Shown here: positions 47,555 to 55,983 of the stretch, one piece after another
How the letters are laid out: every line of letters starts with the position of its first letter
Position numbering within the stretch: the stretch's first letter is position 1
Source of the DNA: CBDUEV01 sp965366365
GTDB taxonomy: Bacteria > Actinomycetota > Acidimicrobiia > Spongiisociales > JAENVV01
Assembly: GCA_965366365.1 (NCBI GenBank)
Contig: CBDUEV010000008.1
Location: 1-64,000 of the forward strand
Direction: 5' to 3'
Length of the DNA stretch: 64,000 nucleotides
Notes under the pieces: model-generated
What the model was told of the DNA's origin: nothing
Databases searched by the model: none
What the model saw: the letters and a program-made list of their open reading frames with translations, nothing else
Program-made: the position numbers and the translations under genes

Positions 47555-48924
47555 AACTCTTGATGGCGGCATCCGAATTCTCGCCACTCGCCCGGACGGG
47601 CGGGTTGGGCGAAGCGGTCGCCGGGATAGCCAACGCCATGGCCCGCCTCGGACACGACGTCACCGTGGCCATGCCGGCCTATCGCCACCTTCGGGAGCTG
47701 GGAACTCCCGAGACCGCGGTCGGCCCGGAAGCCAGGCTGCTCCGCCACCGGGTTGGCGAGGTCACCGTGCTGTTGGTGGACGACCCACCCGGTTTCGACC
47801 GTCCGGGTATCTACGGCGACCGCCCGGGCGAAGGGTACGACGACCAATGGTGGAGGTTCGGTCGGTTCAGCGCCACAGTGCGGCTGCTGGCCAACGAATT
47901 CGACCTCCTGCACCTTCACGACGCCCACGTGGGTCCGGCTGCGCTCGGTGCGAGCATCCCCACCGTGATGACGGTCCACAACGCCTCCTACTCCATTCTC
48001 GGGCCGCTCGCCGAAGCCGGATCCGTGAGCGCCGTGGGCTTCGAGGCTCTGTCCCCTGTGGGAGCCATGGAGTGGTACGGCAGGGCGAACTACATGAAGG
48101 CCGGAATCGTGGGCGCGGACCGGGTCACCACGGTCAGTCCGTCATTTGCCGAGCAGCTCACCACCGACGATTCGGTGTCCGGTGGCCTCACCGGGGTCTT
48201 CGGTTCGCTCGATCACGGGCTGGTGGGAATCGTGAACGGGATCGACGAGACGGCCTGGAATCCGCTCACGGACTCCGTGCTCACCGCCGGCTACTCGGCG
48301 TCCAAACTGAAGCCACGTCAAAGGAATCGGGCAGCTCTGCTGGACATGGCAGGACTCGAGGACGGGATCATCTTCGGGAACGTGGGCCGAATGTCGGAGC
48401 AGAAAGGACTGGCCCTGCTCGACCCTCACCTCGACGACCTCGTCGCGTCGGGGTTCCGTCTCGTTCTGGTCGGAAGCGGCGAGTTGGACCCGATGGTCGA
48501 CGACTGGGTCACTCGTTTCCCTCACGCGGTCTGGCACCAGGAATACCGCGAGGAGCTGAATAGAACGGTGGCCGCCGGCGCGGACGCCTACCTCATGCCA
48601 TCCAGATTCGAGCCCTGCGGGATCGGACAGCTGTACGCCATGCGGTACGGGGCGGTTCCGGTGGTGCGCTTCACCGGCGGCCTGGCCGACACCGTTACCG
48701 ACCTCGATGAGACCAATCAGGGCGCCACCGGATTCGGATTCAGACTCTTCGAATCGGTGGAGTTGGCGAAGACGGTCCGACGCGCCATGCGCATCTTCAC
48801 CACAGATCCGAAGACGTGGCGAGAACTCCAGCACAACGGCATGGAGGCCGACTTCTCCTGGGACCGGGCCGCAAGCCAGTATGGAGAGGTGTACGAGGCG
48901 GCCGCCGCCGACCGAAGCCCGTAG
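47551..48924 (+). CDS. glgA: Glycogen synthase, GT5 family
   Basis: The 457-residue enzyme has the N-terminal loop SPLARTGGLGEA, VMTVHNASYS, VNGIDETAWNP, GRMSEQKGLALL and the C-terminal SRFEPCGIGQLYAMRYGAVPVVRFTGGLADTV. It adds glucose from ADP- or UDP-glucose to a growing alpha-1,4-glucan. Residue 15, lysine in the KTGGL motif of E. coli GlgA, is arginine here, which may affect the sugar-nucleotide used. It follows the GH57 gene with a 4-nt overlap. Confidence 0.9.
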   Translation: MKLLMAASEFSPLARTGGLGEAVAGIANAMARLGHDVTVAMPAYRHLRELGTPETAVGPEARLLRHRVGEVTVLLVDDPPGFDRPGIYGDRPGEGYDDQWWRFGRFSATVRLLANEFDLLHLHDAHVGPAALGASIPTVMTVHNASYSILGPLAEAGSVSAVGFEALSPVGAMEWYGRANYMKAGIVGADRVTTVSPSFAEQLTTDDSVSGGLTGVFGSLDHGLVGIVNGIDETAWNPLTDSVLTAGYSASKLKPRQRNRAALLDMAGLEDGIIFGNVGRMSEQKGLALLDPHLDDLVASGFRLVLVGSGELDPMVDDWVTRFPHAVWHQEYREELNRTVAAGADAYLMPSRFEPCGIGQLYAMRYGAVPVVRFTGGLADTVTDLDETNQGATGFGFRLFESVELAKTVRRAMRIFTTDPKTWRELQHNGMEADFSWDRAASQYGEVYEAAAADRSP

Positions 48925-48938
48925 TCGACCACCGGGGG

Positions 48939-48944
48939 TAGCCT
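48939..48944 (+). promoter_or_regulatory. -10 box for a leaderless lipoprotein mRNA
   Basis: TAGCCT ends 7 nt before the ATG at 48952 with no ribosome binding site, just after the glgA stop. Confidence 0.55.
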
Positions 48945-48951
48945 GGCAGCC

Positions 48952-50421
48952 ATGGGAAACCCACGGACCCGGCGCGCTGCTGTTGCCCTCTCGATGCTGG
49001 CACTGCTGTCGGCGTGCACAAGCGGCAGCTCCACCACCGCACCGAGCACCACCGAGGGTCAAGCTCCCTCCACGACGACGCTTCCCGCCGCGAGTACGTC
49101 GACCACCACGACCCTCGCCCCCATCGACGACCTCGAAGTGGATGTTCCGAGTGGCGCCGGCCTCTTGATCACGTACGACGACTCCCTGTCGATCCGTCTC
49201 CCGGGCGGCGACAGTGCTTCGCTGATCGGAGATTACGAGGTTCCGCTCGCGGAGGCTTTCGACGACATGAATGGAGGGATCGTCTTCCAATACGCGCTGA
49301 GTTCGACCCGTCTGGACGACTCCATCCTCCACCTGCGAAGGGACGCCGGTGAACCGATCCCGTTGGTGACGGCAGACGACGGCCATCAACTCCGTCTCCT
49401 TGATGTCGACACTTACCGGCAGCGACTCGGCGCCATGTACCTCGACCGGGCTCCCGACGGTTCACAGACGGTGAGCATCGTCGGCCTGGACGGCGGCGCC
49501 CCAACACTCCTGGCGGAGGGTCGCGCCATCCTGTCCGGTTCGCTCGGCGGCGATCGGTTCTCTTACACCCAGCAGGGTGAAGGCTGCCGGATCGGATACG
49601 TGGTGAACACCGAGGGACAGCAGACTGCCACGTGGCCCTGCCCGGACGGCGGGGTGGGGCTGACACTGAGTGCTGAATCCGCGGCGTGGTTGGGCCCGGA
49701 AGGCGTCGAGGTGGGAACGGCCGATGCGGAGCCCGCCGCTTCGCCTTGGGCCGTGGCGGACCGCCAAGCCACCGAGTTGTTCGACTTCGACGGGTCTGTG
49801 GCCGTCACCCGATCTTCGGGGACTGCGTTTCGCTTTCTCGCCGCCGATGGCACCTCCACTCTCTTCGAGACGAGTCGCCGGGTCAGATCCGTGACGCTGC
49901 TGCGCGCTCCCGTCACGATCAGCGCCACCGCCTCTCTGGGTGGCCTGAGGTCACCGGACGGTCAGTGTTCCGGTTCGGGGGCGCCTTCTCAGCCGACGGC
50001 TGTCGACGGGCTCACCCTGGCGGCACTCGAGACGCGGTCGGCCATCGTCACAGCCGCCCACGCCTGCGACTTCGTCGCACTGGGGCAGTTGGCTGACGTC
50101 TCCATGACCGTCCCGGCCGATGGCGACCTGGCCCGCTACTGGATCGGACGGGAACAGCAGCGCTTTGACGACCTCTCCGTGATGATCCGCATCCTCGATC
50201 TCGGCTACGCCCAAATCACCGATACTTCGGGAAACCGCCTGTTCGTATGGCCCGCCGCGGCAGCATCCGACTCGCCCAGCGAGGCGGAATGGCAGGAACT
50301 CGGTGCCGTGTACAACGAAGAGGACGTCGAGACGATGCGTCAAGCAGGTCGCTACGGGGGCGTTGTGATGACCATCAGTGCCGAAGGCGCCTGGTTGTCG
50401 GCAGGGATTCCCGGCGAATAG
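48952..50421 (+). CDS. Large lipoprotein of unknown function
   Basis: The 489-residue protein has a basic start (PRTRRAA), a hydrophobic segment and a lipobox LLSAC (C22). A Thr/Ser-rich linker (residues 25-55) is followed by a beta-rich region of about 430 residues with scattered cysteines (about seven) and repeated pattern elements that may be a propeller, for instance LAEGRAILSGSLGGDRFSY. No family is recognised. It is exported and lipid-anchored. It follows glgA with its own promoter and is convergent with dapE. Confidence 0.7.
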   Translation: MGNPRTRRAAVALSMLALLSACTSGSSTTAPSTTEGQAPSTTTLPAASTSTTTTLAPIDDLEVDVPSGAGLLITYDDSLSIRLPGGDSASLIGDYEVPLAEAFDDMNGGIVFQYALSSTRLDDSILHLRRDAGEPIPLVTADDGHQLRLLDVDTYRQRLGAMYLDRAPDGSQTVSIVGLDGGAPTLLAEGRAILSGSLGGDRFSYTQQGEGCRIGYVVNTEGQQTATWPCPDGGVGLTLSAESAAWLGPEGVEVGTADAEPAASPWAVADRQATELFDFDGSVAVTRSSGTAFRFLAADGTSTLFETSRRVRSVTLLRAPVTISATASLGGLRSPDGQCSGSGAPSQPTAVDGLTLAALETRSAIVTAAHACDFVALGQLADVSMTVPADGDLARYWIGREQQRFDDLSVMIRILDLGYAQITDTSGNRLFVWPAAAASDSPSEAEWQELGAVYNEEDVETMRQAGRYGGVVMTISAEGAWLSAGIPGE

Positions 50422-50423
50422 CC

Positions 50424-51482
50424 CTACTCGACGAGGAACCGCTTGAGGAAGTCGAAGGCGACCGGGAGGTTGGCCACCTCCACCGACTCCTCGGCCTGGT
50501 GTGCCATCGCCACCTCACCCGGTCCGTAGTTCACGGCGGGAACGCCGTACTCGAAGAGCCGGGCCACGTCGGTCCATCCCTGTTTCGAGTTCTGCTCCGC
50601 CCTGGTGATGGCGATCAACCGATCGAGATGGGGGTTGCCCTCCGGGACGGGCGCCGCCGGGGCTCGATCGACGAACTCGAGATCGTCGGCTTCGGCTGCG
50701 AACTCCCGAAAACGCTCTTCCGCTTCTGCAAGATTCATCGTCGGTGGAAACCGATAGCTCACGTTGAATTCGAAGGCCGCCGGAACGACGTTGCGGGCCA
50801 ATCCGCCCTTGGCGAGCGTCACGGTCATGACCTCGAGGAACTCGAGTCCACCATGGTTGTGAGGGTGTGGTTCGCGAGCCAGGAACTTGAACAGGAGGGG
50901 CGCCGCCTTGGTGATGGCGTTTTCTCCCAGCCAGGGCCGAGCGCTGTGTGCGGATTTGCCCGAGAACTTCACGCTGATGTTCATGGCTCCGTTGCAGCCC
51001 ATCTCGAGTCGTAGGTCGGTGGGTTCGAGCACAACCGCGAACTCGGCATCGGTCAGCCAAGGCACGGCGTCCAGGATGGTGCGTAACTGGTTCTCCTCGA
51101 CCGGACCCTCTTCTTTGTCATAGAAGACACCGACAACGTCGTAGGGTCCGGCCAACACCTCTTCGTCCTCGAGGAGGTGAATCATGACGGCCACGCCCGA
51201 CTTCATGTCCGACGTACCGATGCCATGGAGGCGACCAGAGTCATCGAGGTGGGCAGGTGGCTGTCCTTGATAGGGAACCGTGTCGATGTGGCCGACCAGC
51301 AACAGGAGAGGCTTGCCCGTTCGCCGCCCCACCACGAGGCCGTTGCCGACCCGAATCATCTCCGGAGCGTCGTAGGTGCCGGACATCCGGCCGTGGATCT
51401 CGTCGCAGATCCGTTCTTCGTCTCCGATCACCGAGGGGATGTCGACGAGCCAGATGAGTGAGTCGAGAAGCTCCTGTGTCAT
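50424..51482 (-). CDS. dapE: Succinyl-diaminopimelate desuccinylase
   Basis: The 352-residue M20-family enzyme has the metal motif LLLVGHIDTVP, GTSDMKSG, and EEGPVEE (catalytic Glu), plus KSAHSARPW in the dimer domain. It releases succinate from N-succinyl-LL-diaminopimelate in lysine and peptidoglycan precursor synthesis. Its ATG overlaps the dapD stop by 4 nt and context confirms the substrate. It is the last gene of dapC-dapD-dapE. The longer open frame upstream is an overlap with dapD. Confidence 0.93.
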   Translation of the reverse strand: MTQELLDSLIWLVDIPSVIGDEERICDEIHGRMSGTYDAPEMIRVGNGLVVGRRTGKPLLLLVGHIDTVPYQGQPPAHLDDSGRLHGIGTSDMKSGVAVMIHLLEDEEVLAGPYDVVGVFYDKEEGPVEENQLRTILDAVPWLTDAEFAVVLEPTDLRLEMGCNGAMNISVKFSGKSAHSARPWLGENAITKAAPLLFKFLAREPHPHNHGGLEFLEVMTVTLAKGGLARNVVPAAFEFNVSYRFPPTMNLAEAEERFREFAAEADDLEFVDRAPAAPVPEGNPHLDRLIAITRAEQNSKQGWTDVARLFEYGVPAVNYGPGEVAMAHQAEESVEVANLPVAFDFLKRFLVE

Positions 51483-52285
51483 ACGCTCACCCCGAACGTC
51501 CGAAGAGCATCGTTGAGCGAGGTCTTGCGATCGGTGGAGGCGGTCCGCTCGCCGATGATCAGTGCGCATTGGAGATCGTATGTTCCGGCGGGGAACTGCT
51601 TGGGTCGGGTACCCGGAACGACGACAGAGCGGGCGGGAACCCGCCCCCGCATCTCGATCGGTTCGGAACCCGTCACATCGATGATGGGGGTCGACGAGGT
51701 GATGGTGGTGTTTGCCCCGAGAACGGCTTCCTCTTCGATGATCACACCTTCGACGACGATGCTCCGACTCCCGATGAAGGCTCCGTCCTCGATGATGACG
51801 GGAGATGCGCCCGGCGGCTCGAGAACACCTCCGATGCCCACCCCACCCGACAGGTGCACGTTCTGTCCGATCTGGGCGCAGGAACCGACCGTCGCCCAGG
51901 TGTCCACCATGGTGCCCTGACCGACGTACGCCCCGATGTTGACGTATCCAGGCATGACCACCACCCCGGGCTCGCAGAAAGCGCCGTAGCGGACAGTGCC
52001 GGGCGGAACGACCCTCACGCCTTGGGCAGCCAGGTCGGTCTTGGTCGGGATCTTGTCGTAGTACATGAAGGGGCCTGCCTCCATGGGGCGGAGTTCCGTG
52101 ATCCGGAAGTAGAGCATGATCGCTTCCTTCACCCACACGTTCACGACCCAACCGCCGTCGCGCTTCTCCGCAACCCGGAGTTCGCCTCGGTCGAGCGAGG
52201 CGATGGTACGTTCGATCGCCTGGCGGGCACCGGCCAGCTTGTCGAGATTGGCGTAGGCCTCTTCGATCACTTCTCTGTCAGACAC
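51479..52285 (-). CDS. dapD: Tetrahydrodipicolinate N-succinyltransferase
   Basis: The 268-residue enzyme has the left-handed beta-helix of hexapeptide transferases: VVVMPGYVNIGAYVGQGTMVDTWATVGSCAQIGQNVHLSGGVGIGGVLEPP, the DapD signature region. It transfers succinyl from CoA to tetrahydrodipicolinate. It overlaps dapC by 19 nt and dapE by 4 nt, showing the succinylase branch of lysine synthesis is used. Confidence 0.95.
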   Translation of the reverse strand: MSDREVIEEAYANLDKLAGARQAIERTIASLDRGELRVAEKRDGGWVVNVWVKEAIMLYFRITELRPMEAGPFMYYDKIPTKTDLAAQGVRVVPPGTVRYGAFCEPGVVVMPGYVNIGAYVGQGTMVDTWATVGSCAQIGQNVHLSGGVGIGGVLEPPGASPVIIEDGAFIGSRSIVVEGVIIEEEAVLGANTTITSSTPIIDVTGSEPIEMRGRVPARSVVVPGTRPKQFPAGTYDLQCALIIGERTASTDRKTSLNDALRTFGVSV

Positions 52286-53412
52286 GCTTTCACCACCTTC
52301 ACGGCTGCTTCACATTCTTCCAGCGTGGGGACGAGCGCCAGGCGCAGGTACCCCTCTCCTCCACGCCCAAACGCCCTCCCGGGGGTCACCACGACGTGGC
52401 TGCCGAGCAGCTTCTCGGCGACCGCCTCGTCGTCGCCGACGTGCACCCAGAGGTACAGACCGGCGTGTGATGCCGAGGTTTGGTAGCCGAGTTCGGCGAA
52501 CGCCTCTCGGAGGACGGCGCGTTTGGCCGCGAACACCTCACGGCGTGGCGCAACGTGGTCATCATCGCTCCAGGCGGCGCGGGCTGCAGCCTGGACGAAC
52601 TCGGGTGAGGCAGTGCCGGTGGACGATCGCAGCGCCTTCAGCGCGGCGATGGCGGAGGCGTCGCCCACCACGGCGGCAGCCCGGTAGCCCGTCATCCCGG
52701 AGCGTTTGGAAAGGCTCAGGTACGACAGCACACCCTCCATGGACCTCCCGGCCACCTGGAGCACCGAGGCGGGCGGTGTGCCCTCGTAGAGATCCATGTA
52801 GCACTCGTCGGCGCACAGCAAGGTCTCCGAGCTCCGAGCCTTTGCGATGAACCCCTCGAGATCGGACCGGCTCATGACGGCGCCGGTGGGATTGTGGGGC
52901 GTGTTGATCCAGGCGATGGCGGCCGCCTTCCAGACGTGGTCGGGAACCATCTCCGCCCGGAATACGAAATCGTCACCGAGCACTGCGCCGTGGACGGTTG
53001 CGCCGGCCAGGCGAGCCCCTCGTTCGTAGATGGGGTATCCCGGGGTGGCATGGATGACGACCTGGTCGGCGCCGCGCTCCACGAAAGCGAGCGGCGTGGA
53101 GAAGATGGCTTCCTTGGAACCGGCCGTCGGAATGATCTGGGTGTCGGGATTCACCTCGACCCCGAACCGGCGCTCGACGTAACCGGCAATGGCATGGCGT
53201 GTCTCGGGCGTGCCGGCCGTGGTCGGATACTGCGAGACCTCGGGCACCGCTGATCGCAATGCTTCGGCGATCATGGGCGGGGTGGGTTCGCGGGGGTCGC
53301 CGATCGAGAAGTCGATGAGCGGCTCACCGGCCGCGGCGAGCGCCCGGGCCTTGTCCTGTAGTTGCGCCATCGGGTACGAGCCCATGGACTCCAGCACCGG
53401 GTTGATCCTCAT
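52267..53412 (-). CDS. dapC: Succinyldiaminopimelate transaminase
   Basis: The 381-residue fold-type I aminotransferase has IDFSIGDPREPTP, WINTPHNPTGAVM, the PLP Asp and Tyr in LLCADECYMDL, and the lysine in YLSLSKRSGMTGYR. It forms N-succinyl-diaminopimelate with glutamate; the assignment rests on family features and its place before dapD and dapE. ATG 53412 follows a TACTAT box by 7 nt with no ribosome binding site. Confidence 0.9.
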   Translation of the reverse strand: MRINPVLESMGSYPMAQLQDKARALAAAGEPLIDFSIGDPREPTPPMIAEALRSAVPEVSQYPTTAGTPETRHAIAGYVERRFGVEVNPDTQIIPTAGSKEAIFSTPLAFVERGADQVVIHATPGYPIYERGARLAGATVHGAVLGDDFVFRAEMVPDHVWKAAAIAWINTPHNPTGAVMSRSDLEGFIAKARSSETLLCADECYMDLYEGTPPASVLQVAGRSMEGVLSYLSLSKRSGMTGYRAAAVVGDASAIAALKALRSSTGTASPEFVQAAARAAWSDDDHVAPRREVFAAKRAVLREAFAELGYQTSASHAGLYLWVHVGDDEAVAEKLLGSHVVVTPGRAFGRGGEGYLRLALVPTLEECEAAVKVVKACLTEK

Positions 53413-53419
53413 CAATGAG

Positions 53420-53425
53420 ATAGTA
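53420..53425 (-). promoter_or_regulatory. -10 box for the leaderless dap operon
   Basis: TACTAT on the minus strand ends 7 nt before the dapC ATG. Confidence 0.6.
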
Positions 53426-53525
53426 GGGGTCGGTCCCGCACGGGAGCCAACCCAGGCGGGGCGCCTCGGTGGCGGCGGACAGCGCCCTTCACCTCCGAGG
53501 AATCGGGTTACCCGGGCGCTCGTCG

Positions 53526-53531
53526 TACAAT
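53526..53531 (+). promoter_or_regulatory. -10 box for a leaderless small secreted protein mRNA
   Basis: TACAAT ends 7 nt before the ATG at 53539; no ribosome binding site is present. Confidence 0.6.
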
Positions 53532-53538
53532 CGCCCGC

Positions 53539-53976
53539 ATGCCGTCCCGCTCATACCGTGCCATCTACTTCGGACTCGCCATGGCCCTCGTCGCCGTGGT
53601 GGCGCTCGGCATAGCCTTCGGCTCGCCCGAAGGTGGGGCCGGAGGCATCCCTGAACCCCTCGAGGCGGTGGAACCTCCCACCGGTTCCCAGTCTCACCAG
53701 CTGGCCCGCATCGAGGTCGACATGCCAGTCGGTTACGAGGCGGCGCTGTGGATCGATTTCCGGGGAAACTCCGACAACTCCGCCAACTGGTTCCGGATTC
53801 CCGCCGACGAGATCCGGGTGGTCGAACCGACCGGCGTGTACTCGTGGCAACCAGGACCGGGCAAGCTCCTGGAGAATTGGGAACCCGGCACCCAACGGAT
53901 CCGCGTCACCTGGGACACCACGACCGGGCTCCCTGATCCCGGGGTGTACGACTGGAGCTTCCGGATCAGCGGCTGA
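53539..53976 (+). CDS. Small membrane-anchored protein of unknown function
   Basis: The 145-residue protein has one N-terminal membrane helix (about residues 8-28), a short Pro/Glu-rich linker and a beta domain of about 95 residues (ARIEVDMPVGYEAALWIDFRGNSDNSANWFRIP to YDWSFRISG). It contains no cysteine. The domain looks like a small beta sandwich exposed outside the membrane. I recognise no family. It is divergent from dapC, 126 nt between start codons, and convergent with the lactate dehydrogenase gene. Confidence 0.65.
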   Translation: MPSRSYRAIYFGLAMALVAVVALGIAFGSPEGGAGGIPEPLEAVEPPTGSQSHQLARIEVDMPVGYEAALWIDFRGNSDNSANWFRIPADEIRVVEPTGVYSWQPGPGKLLENWEPGTQRIRVTWDTTTGLPDPGVYDWSFRISG

Positions 53977-54006
53977 GGGCGCAAGACGCAGCATCGGCAG
54001 CCGTCC

Positions 54007-54939
54007 TCACAACCCCAGCGATCGCACCGCCTCCGACAGCGTGTTGGCTGACACACGAAGAGCTTTTCTCTCCACGTCGTCGAGCTCCGGAGCAATAGTG
54101 GCGACAACGCCTCCAGCGCCGATCACCCGTGGCAGCGAGAGAGCCACGTTGGACACCCCAACCACCTCGTCGGTGACGATCGAGGTAGCCAGCACGGCAC
54201 GCTGATCGGATCGGATCGCCCGCACGAGCCGGGCAACCCCTGCTCCGATCCCGAAATAGCTGGCGCCCTTCCCGTCGATGATGCGGTAGGCGGCGTTGCG
54301 GACCGAGTCGTCGATGGCGGCCATCACCTTCTCTGTCAGCGGGCGTCCGACCTGGGCGGCGTACTCCGCCACCGGCGCCCCCGCTGCCGATGCCCCCGAC
54401 CAGTGCAGAACCTCGCTGTCCCCGTGCTCGCCAAGCACGAAGGCATGCACCGATTGGGGCGAGACACTCAGGTGCTCGCCGAGGAGGGACCGGAAGCGGG
54501 CGGTGTCGAGAATCGTTCCCGTGCCGATGACTCGACCCGGGGGGAGTCCTGCCAGGCCGGCGGCAACCTGAGTCATCACGTCGACCGGATTGGTGGCAAT
54601 GATCAACAATGCCTCGGGGGCTTCGGAGCGGACGGTGGGGATGATCTGACCAAAGACGGCGGCGTTCCGTTCGAGGAGCTGAAGCCGCGTTTCGCCGGGT
54701 TGCTGGCCCACGCCGGCCGCCACCACGACGATGTCGGAGCCGCCCAGATCGGAGTATCCACCGTCCCGCACCAACACCGGATGACTGAACGGGGCCGCAT
54801 GCATGATGTCGTCGGCCTGGGCGGCGGCGAGGGAGTCGTCGCGGTCGACGATGACGATCTCCGAGGCTGCGCCCTGCATGACGATGGCGTAGGCCGACGT
54901 GGCCCCCACGAAGCCTGCTCCGACGATTCCGATCTTCAT
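54007..54939 (-). CDS. ldh: L-lactate dehydrogenase
   Basis: The 310-residue enzyme has the NAD motif MKIGIVGAGFVGATSAYA, the substrate-specificity loop GVGQQPGETRLQLL with Gln at the position that selects lactate over malate (Arg in malate dehydrogenase), ATNPVDV, and the catalytic His in GEHGDSEVL. It interconverts pyruvate and lactate with NAD(H). ATG 54939 follows GGAGG by 5 nt; a GTG two codons earlier is part of the same start region. A malate dehydrogenase of LDH-like type is less likely. Confidence 0.9.
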   Translation of the reverse strand: MKIGIVGAGFVGATSAYAIVMQGAASEIVIVDRDDSLAAAQADDIMHAAPFSHPVLVRDGGYSDLGGSDIVVVAAGVGQQPGETRLQLLERNAAVFGQIIPTVRSEAPEALLIIATNPVDVMTQVAAGLAGLPPGRVIGTGTILDTARFRSLLGEHLSVSPQSVHAFVLGEHGDSEVLHWSGASAAGAPVAEYAAQVGRPLTEKVMAAIDDSVRNAAYRIIDGKGASYFGIGAGVARLVRAIRSDQRAVLATSIVTDEVVGVSNVALSLPRVIGAGGVVATIAPELDDVERKALRVSANTLSEAVRSLGL

Positions 54940-55002
54940 GGCCACCTCCGGTCGTGTTGGTCACCCGAACCCTAGGGCCGGGACCCCGAAGGCGGCTCGG
55001 AG

Positions 55003-55401
55003 TCAGGCGCCGCCGGCGGACAGGCGCTCTTGGTACATCCGCCGTGCACGAATGGCCAGGCGGGCGGCGATCACGAAGAGGGCCACGGCGAACAAGCGCC
55101 TGAGTCGGTCCGGATCCATGGCCAACGCCAGTTGCGATCCCCCGATGCCGCCCGCCAGGCCGGCCGCGGCGGCCGGGATACCAACCCGCCAATCGATTCG
55201 TTTGCCCTTGGCGTGGCCGATGGCGCCCACGATGGACGTTGGGAGTATCACGGCCAGAGAGGTCCCCTGGGCGAGGTGTTGCTCGAACTCCAGGGCGAGT
55301 ACGAGCGCAGGAACGAATACGACCCCGCCGCCGATTCCCAGCGTCGAAGCAAGTGCTCCCGAGACGAGACCGATGGCGACGAGAAGCAGGAGCTCGGTCA
55401 C
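55003..55401 (-). CDS. TauE/SafE-family exporter, C-terminal half-like subunit
   Basis: The 132-residue membrane protein has about four helices and one copy of the family repeat GIGGGVVFVPALVL. Full-length TauE/SafE proteins of about 250 residues have two such repeats. The GTG start at 55401 overlaps the stop of the preceding half-size gene by 4 nt and has GAGG 8 nt upstream. Together the two genes give the content of one full exporter, used for sulfite, sulfonate or other organic anions. The substrate cannot be told. Confidence 0.75.
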   Translation of the reverse strand: MTELLLLVAIGLVSGALASTLGIGGGVVFVPALVLALEFEQHLAQGTSLAVILPTSIVGAIGHAKGKRIDWRVGIPAAAAGLAGGIGGSQLALAMDPDRLRRLFAVALFVIAARLAIRARRMYQERLSAGGA

Positions 55402-55748
55402 AGCCACATCCTCACCGCCGCGAAAGCAACGAACACCGCGAACACCGCGGTGAGCACGTGCTGGGGAACACGTTCGATGTGCCGCGCCCCGAACCAGGCG
55501 CCCACGCCGGCCCCGGCGAAGAGAAACAATGCGGACCTCCAATCGACGGCGTCGCCCACGGCGAAGGAGGCCAGGGCGGCGCTCGATGAAGCCACGATGG
55601 TGGCCACCGAGGTTCCGGCCGCCCGGTACTGGTCGAAACCAAGCAGCAGGACGAGGGCAGGGACCACGATGAGCCCGCCGCCCACACCGAACATCCCGCC
55701 GAAGACTCCGGCCGCCAGGCCGATCCCGAGCGCCTTGACGAGAATCAC
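55398..55748 (-). CDS. TauE/SafE-family exporter, N-terminal half-like subunit
   Basis: The 116-residue protein has about four membrane helices and the repeat GVGGGLIVVPALVLLLGF. GTG 55748 has GGAG 9 nt upstream; the frame runs open to 55847 but that part is hydrophilic and unlike the family. The next gene overlaps by 4 nt and carries the second repeat, so the two products probably make one heteromeric exporter. The 235-bp gap upstream, before the M20 gene, holds a weak hairpin around 55842-55865 and no clear gene. Confidence 0.75.
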   Translation of the reverse strand: MILVKALGIGLAAGVFGGMFGVGGGLIVVPALVLLLGFDQYRAAGTSVATIVASSSAALASFAVGDAVDWRSALFLFAGAGVGAWFGARHIERVPQHVLTAVFAVFVAFAAVRMWL

Positions 55749-55983
55749 AACACCGGGCTCCGACGGTAGCGGGTGGGTCGGACACCCCGTGCGCCGGCAG
55801 GGTCGTTTGACATGGATCTCACGGCCCACCTCCAATCGCCTGGCCACGGCCCCAACGATAGGGGGCTTCGAGCGAAGCAGGATCCTGTGAGTTCGCCGAA
55901 CAGGGCAAGGATCGATCCGGCCGCGGAGATGACGCCGGCGTCGGGTCGCGCCACTCGGATCGAATGGCGTCGTTCACCAGGTT

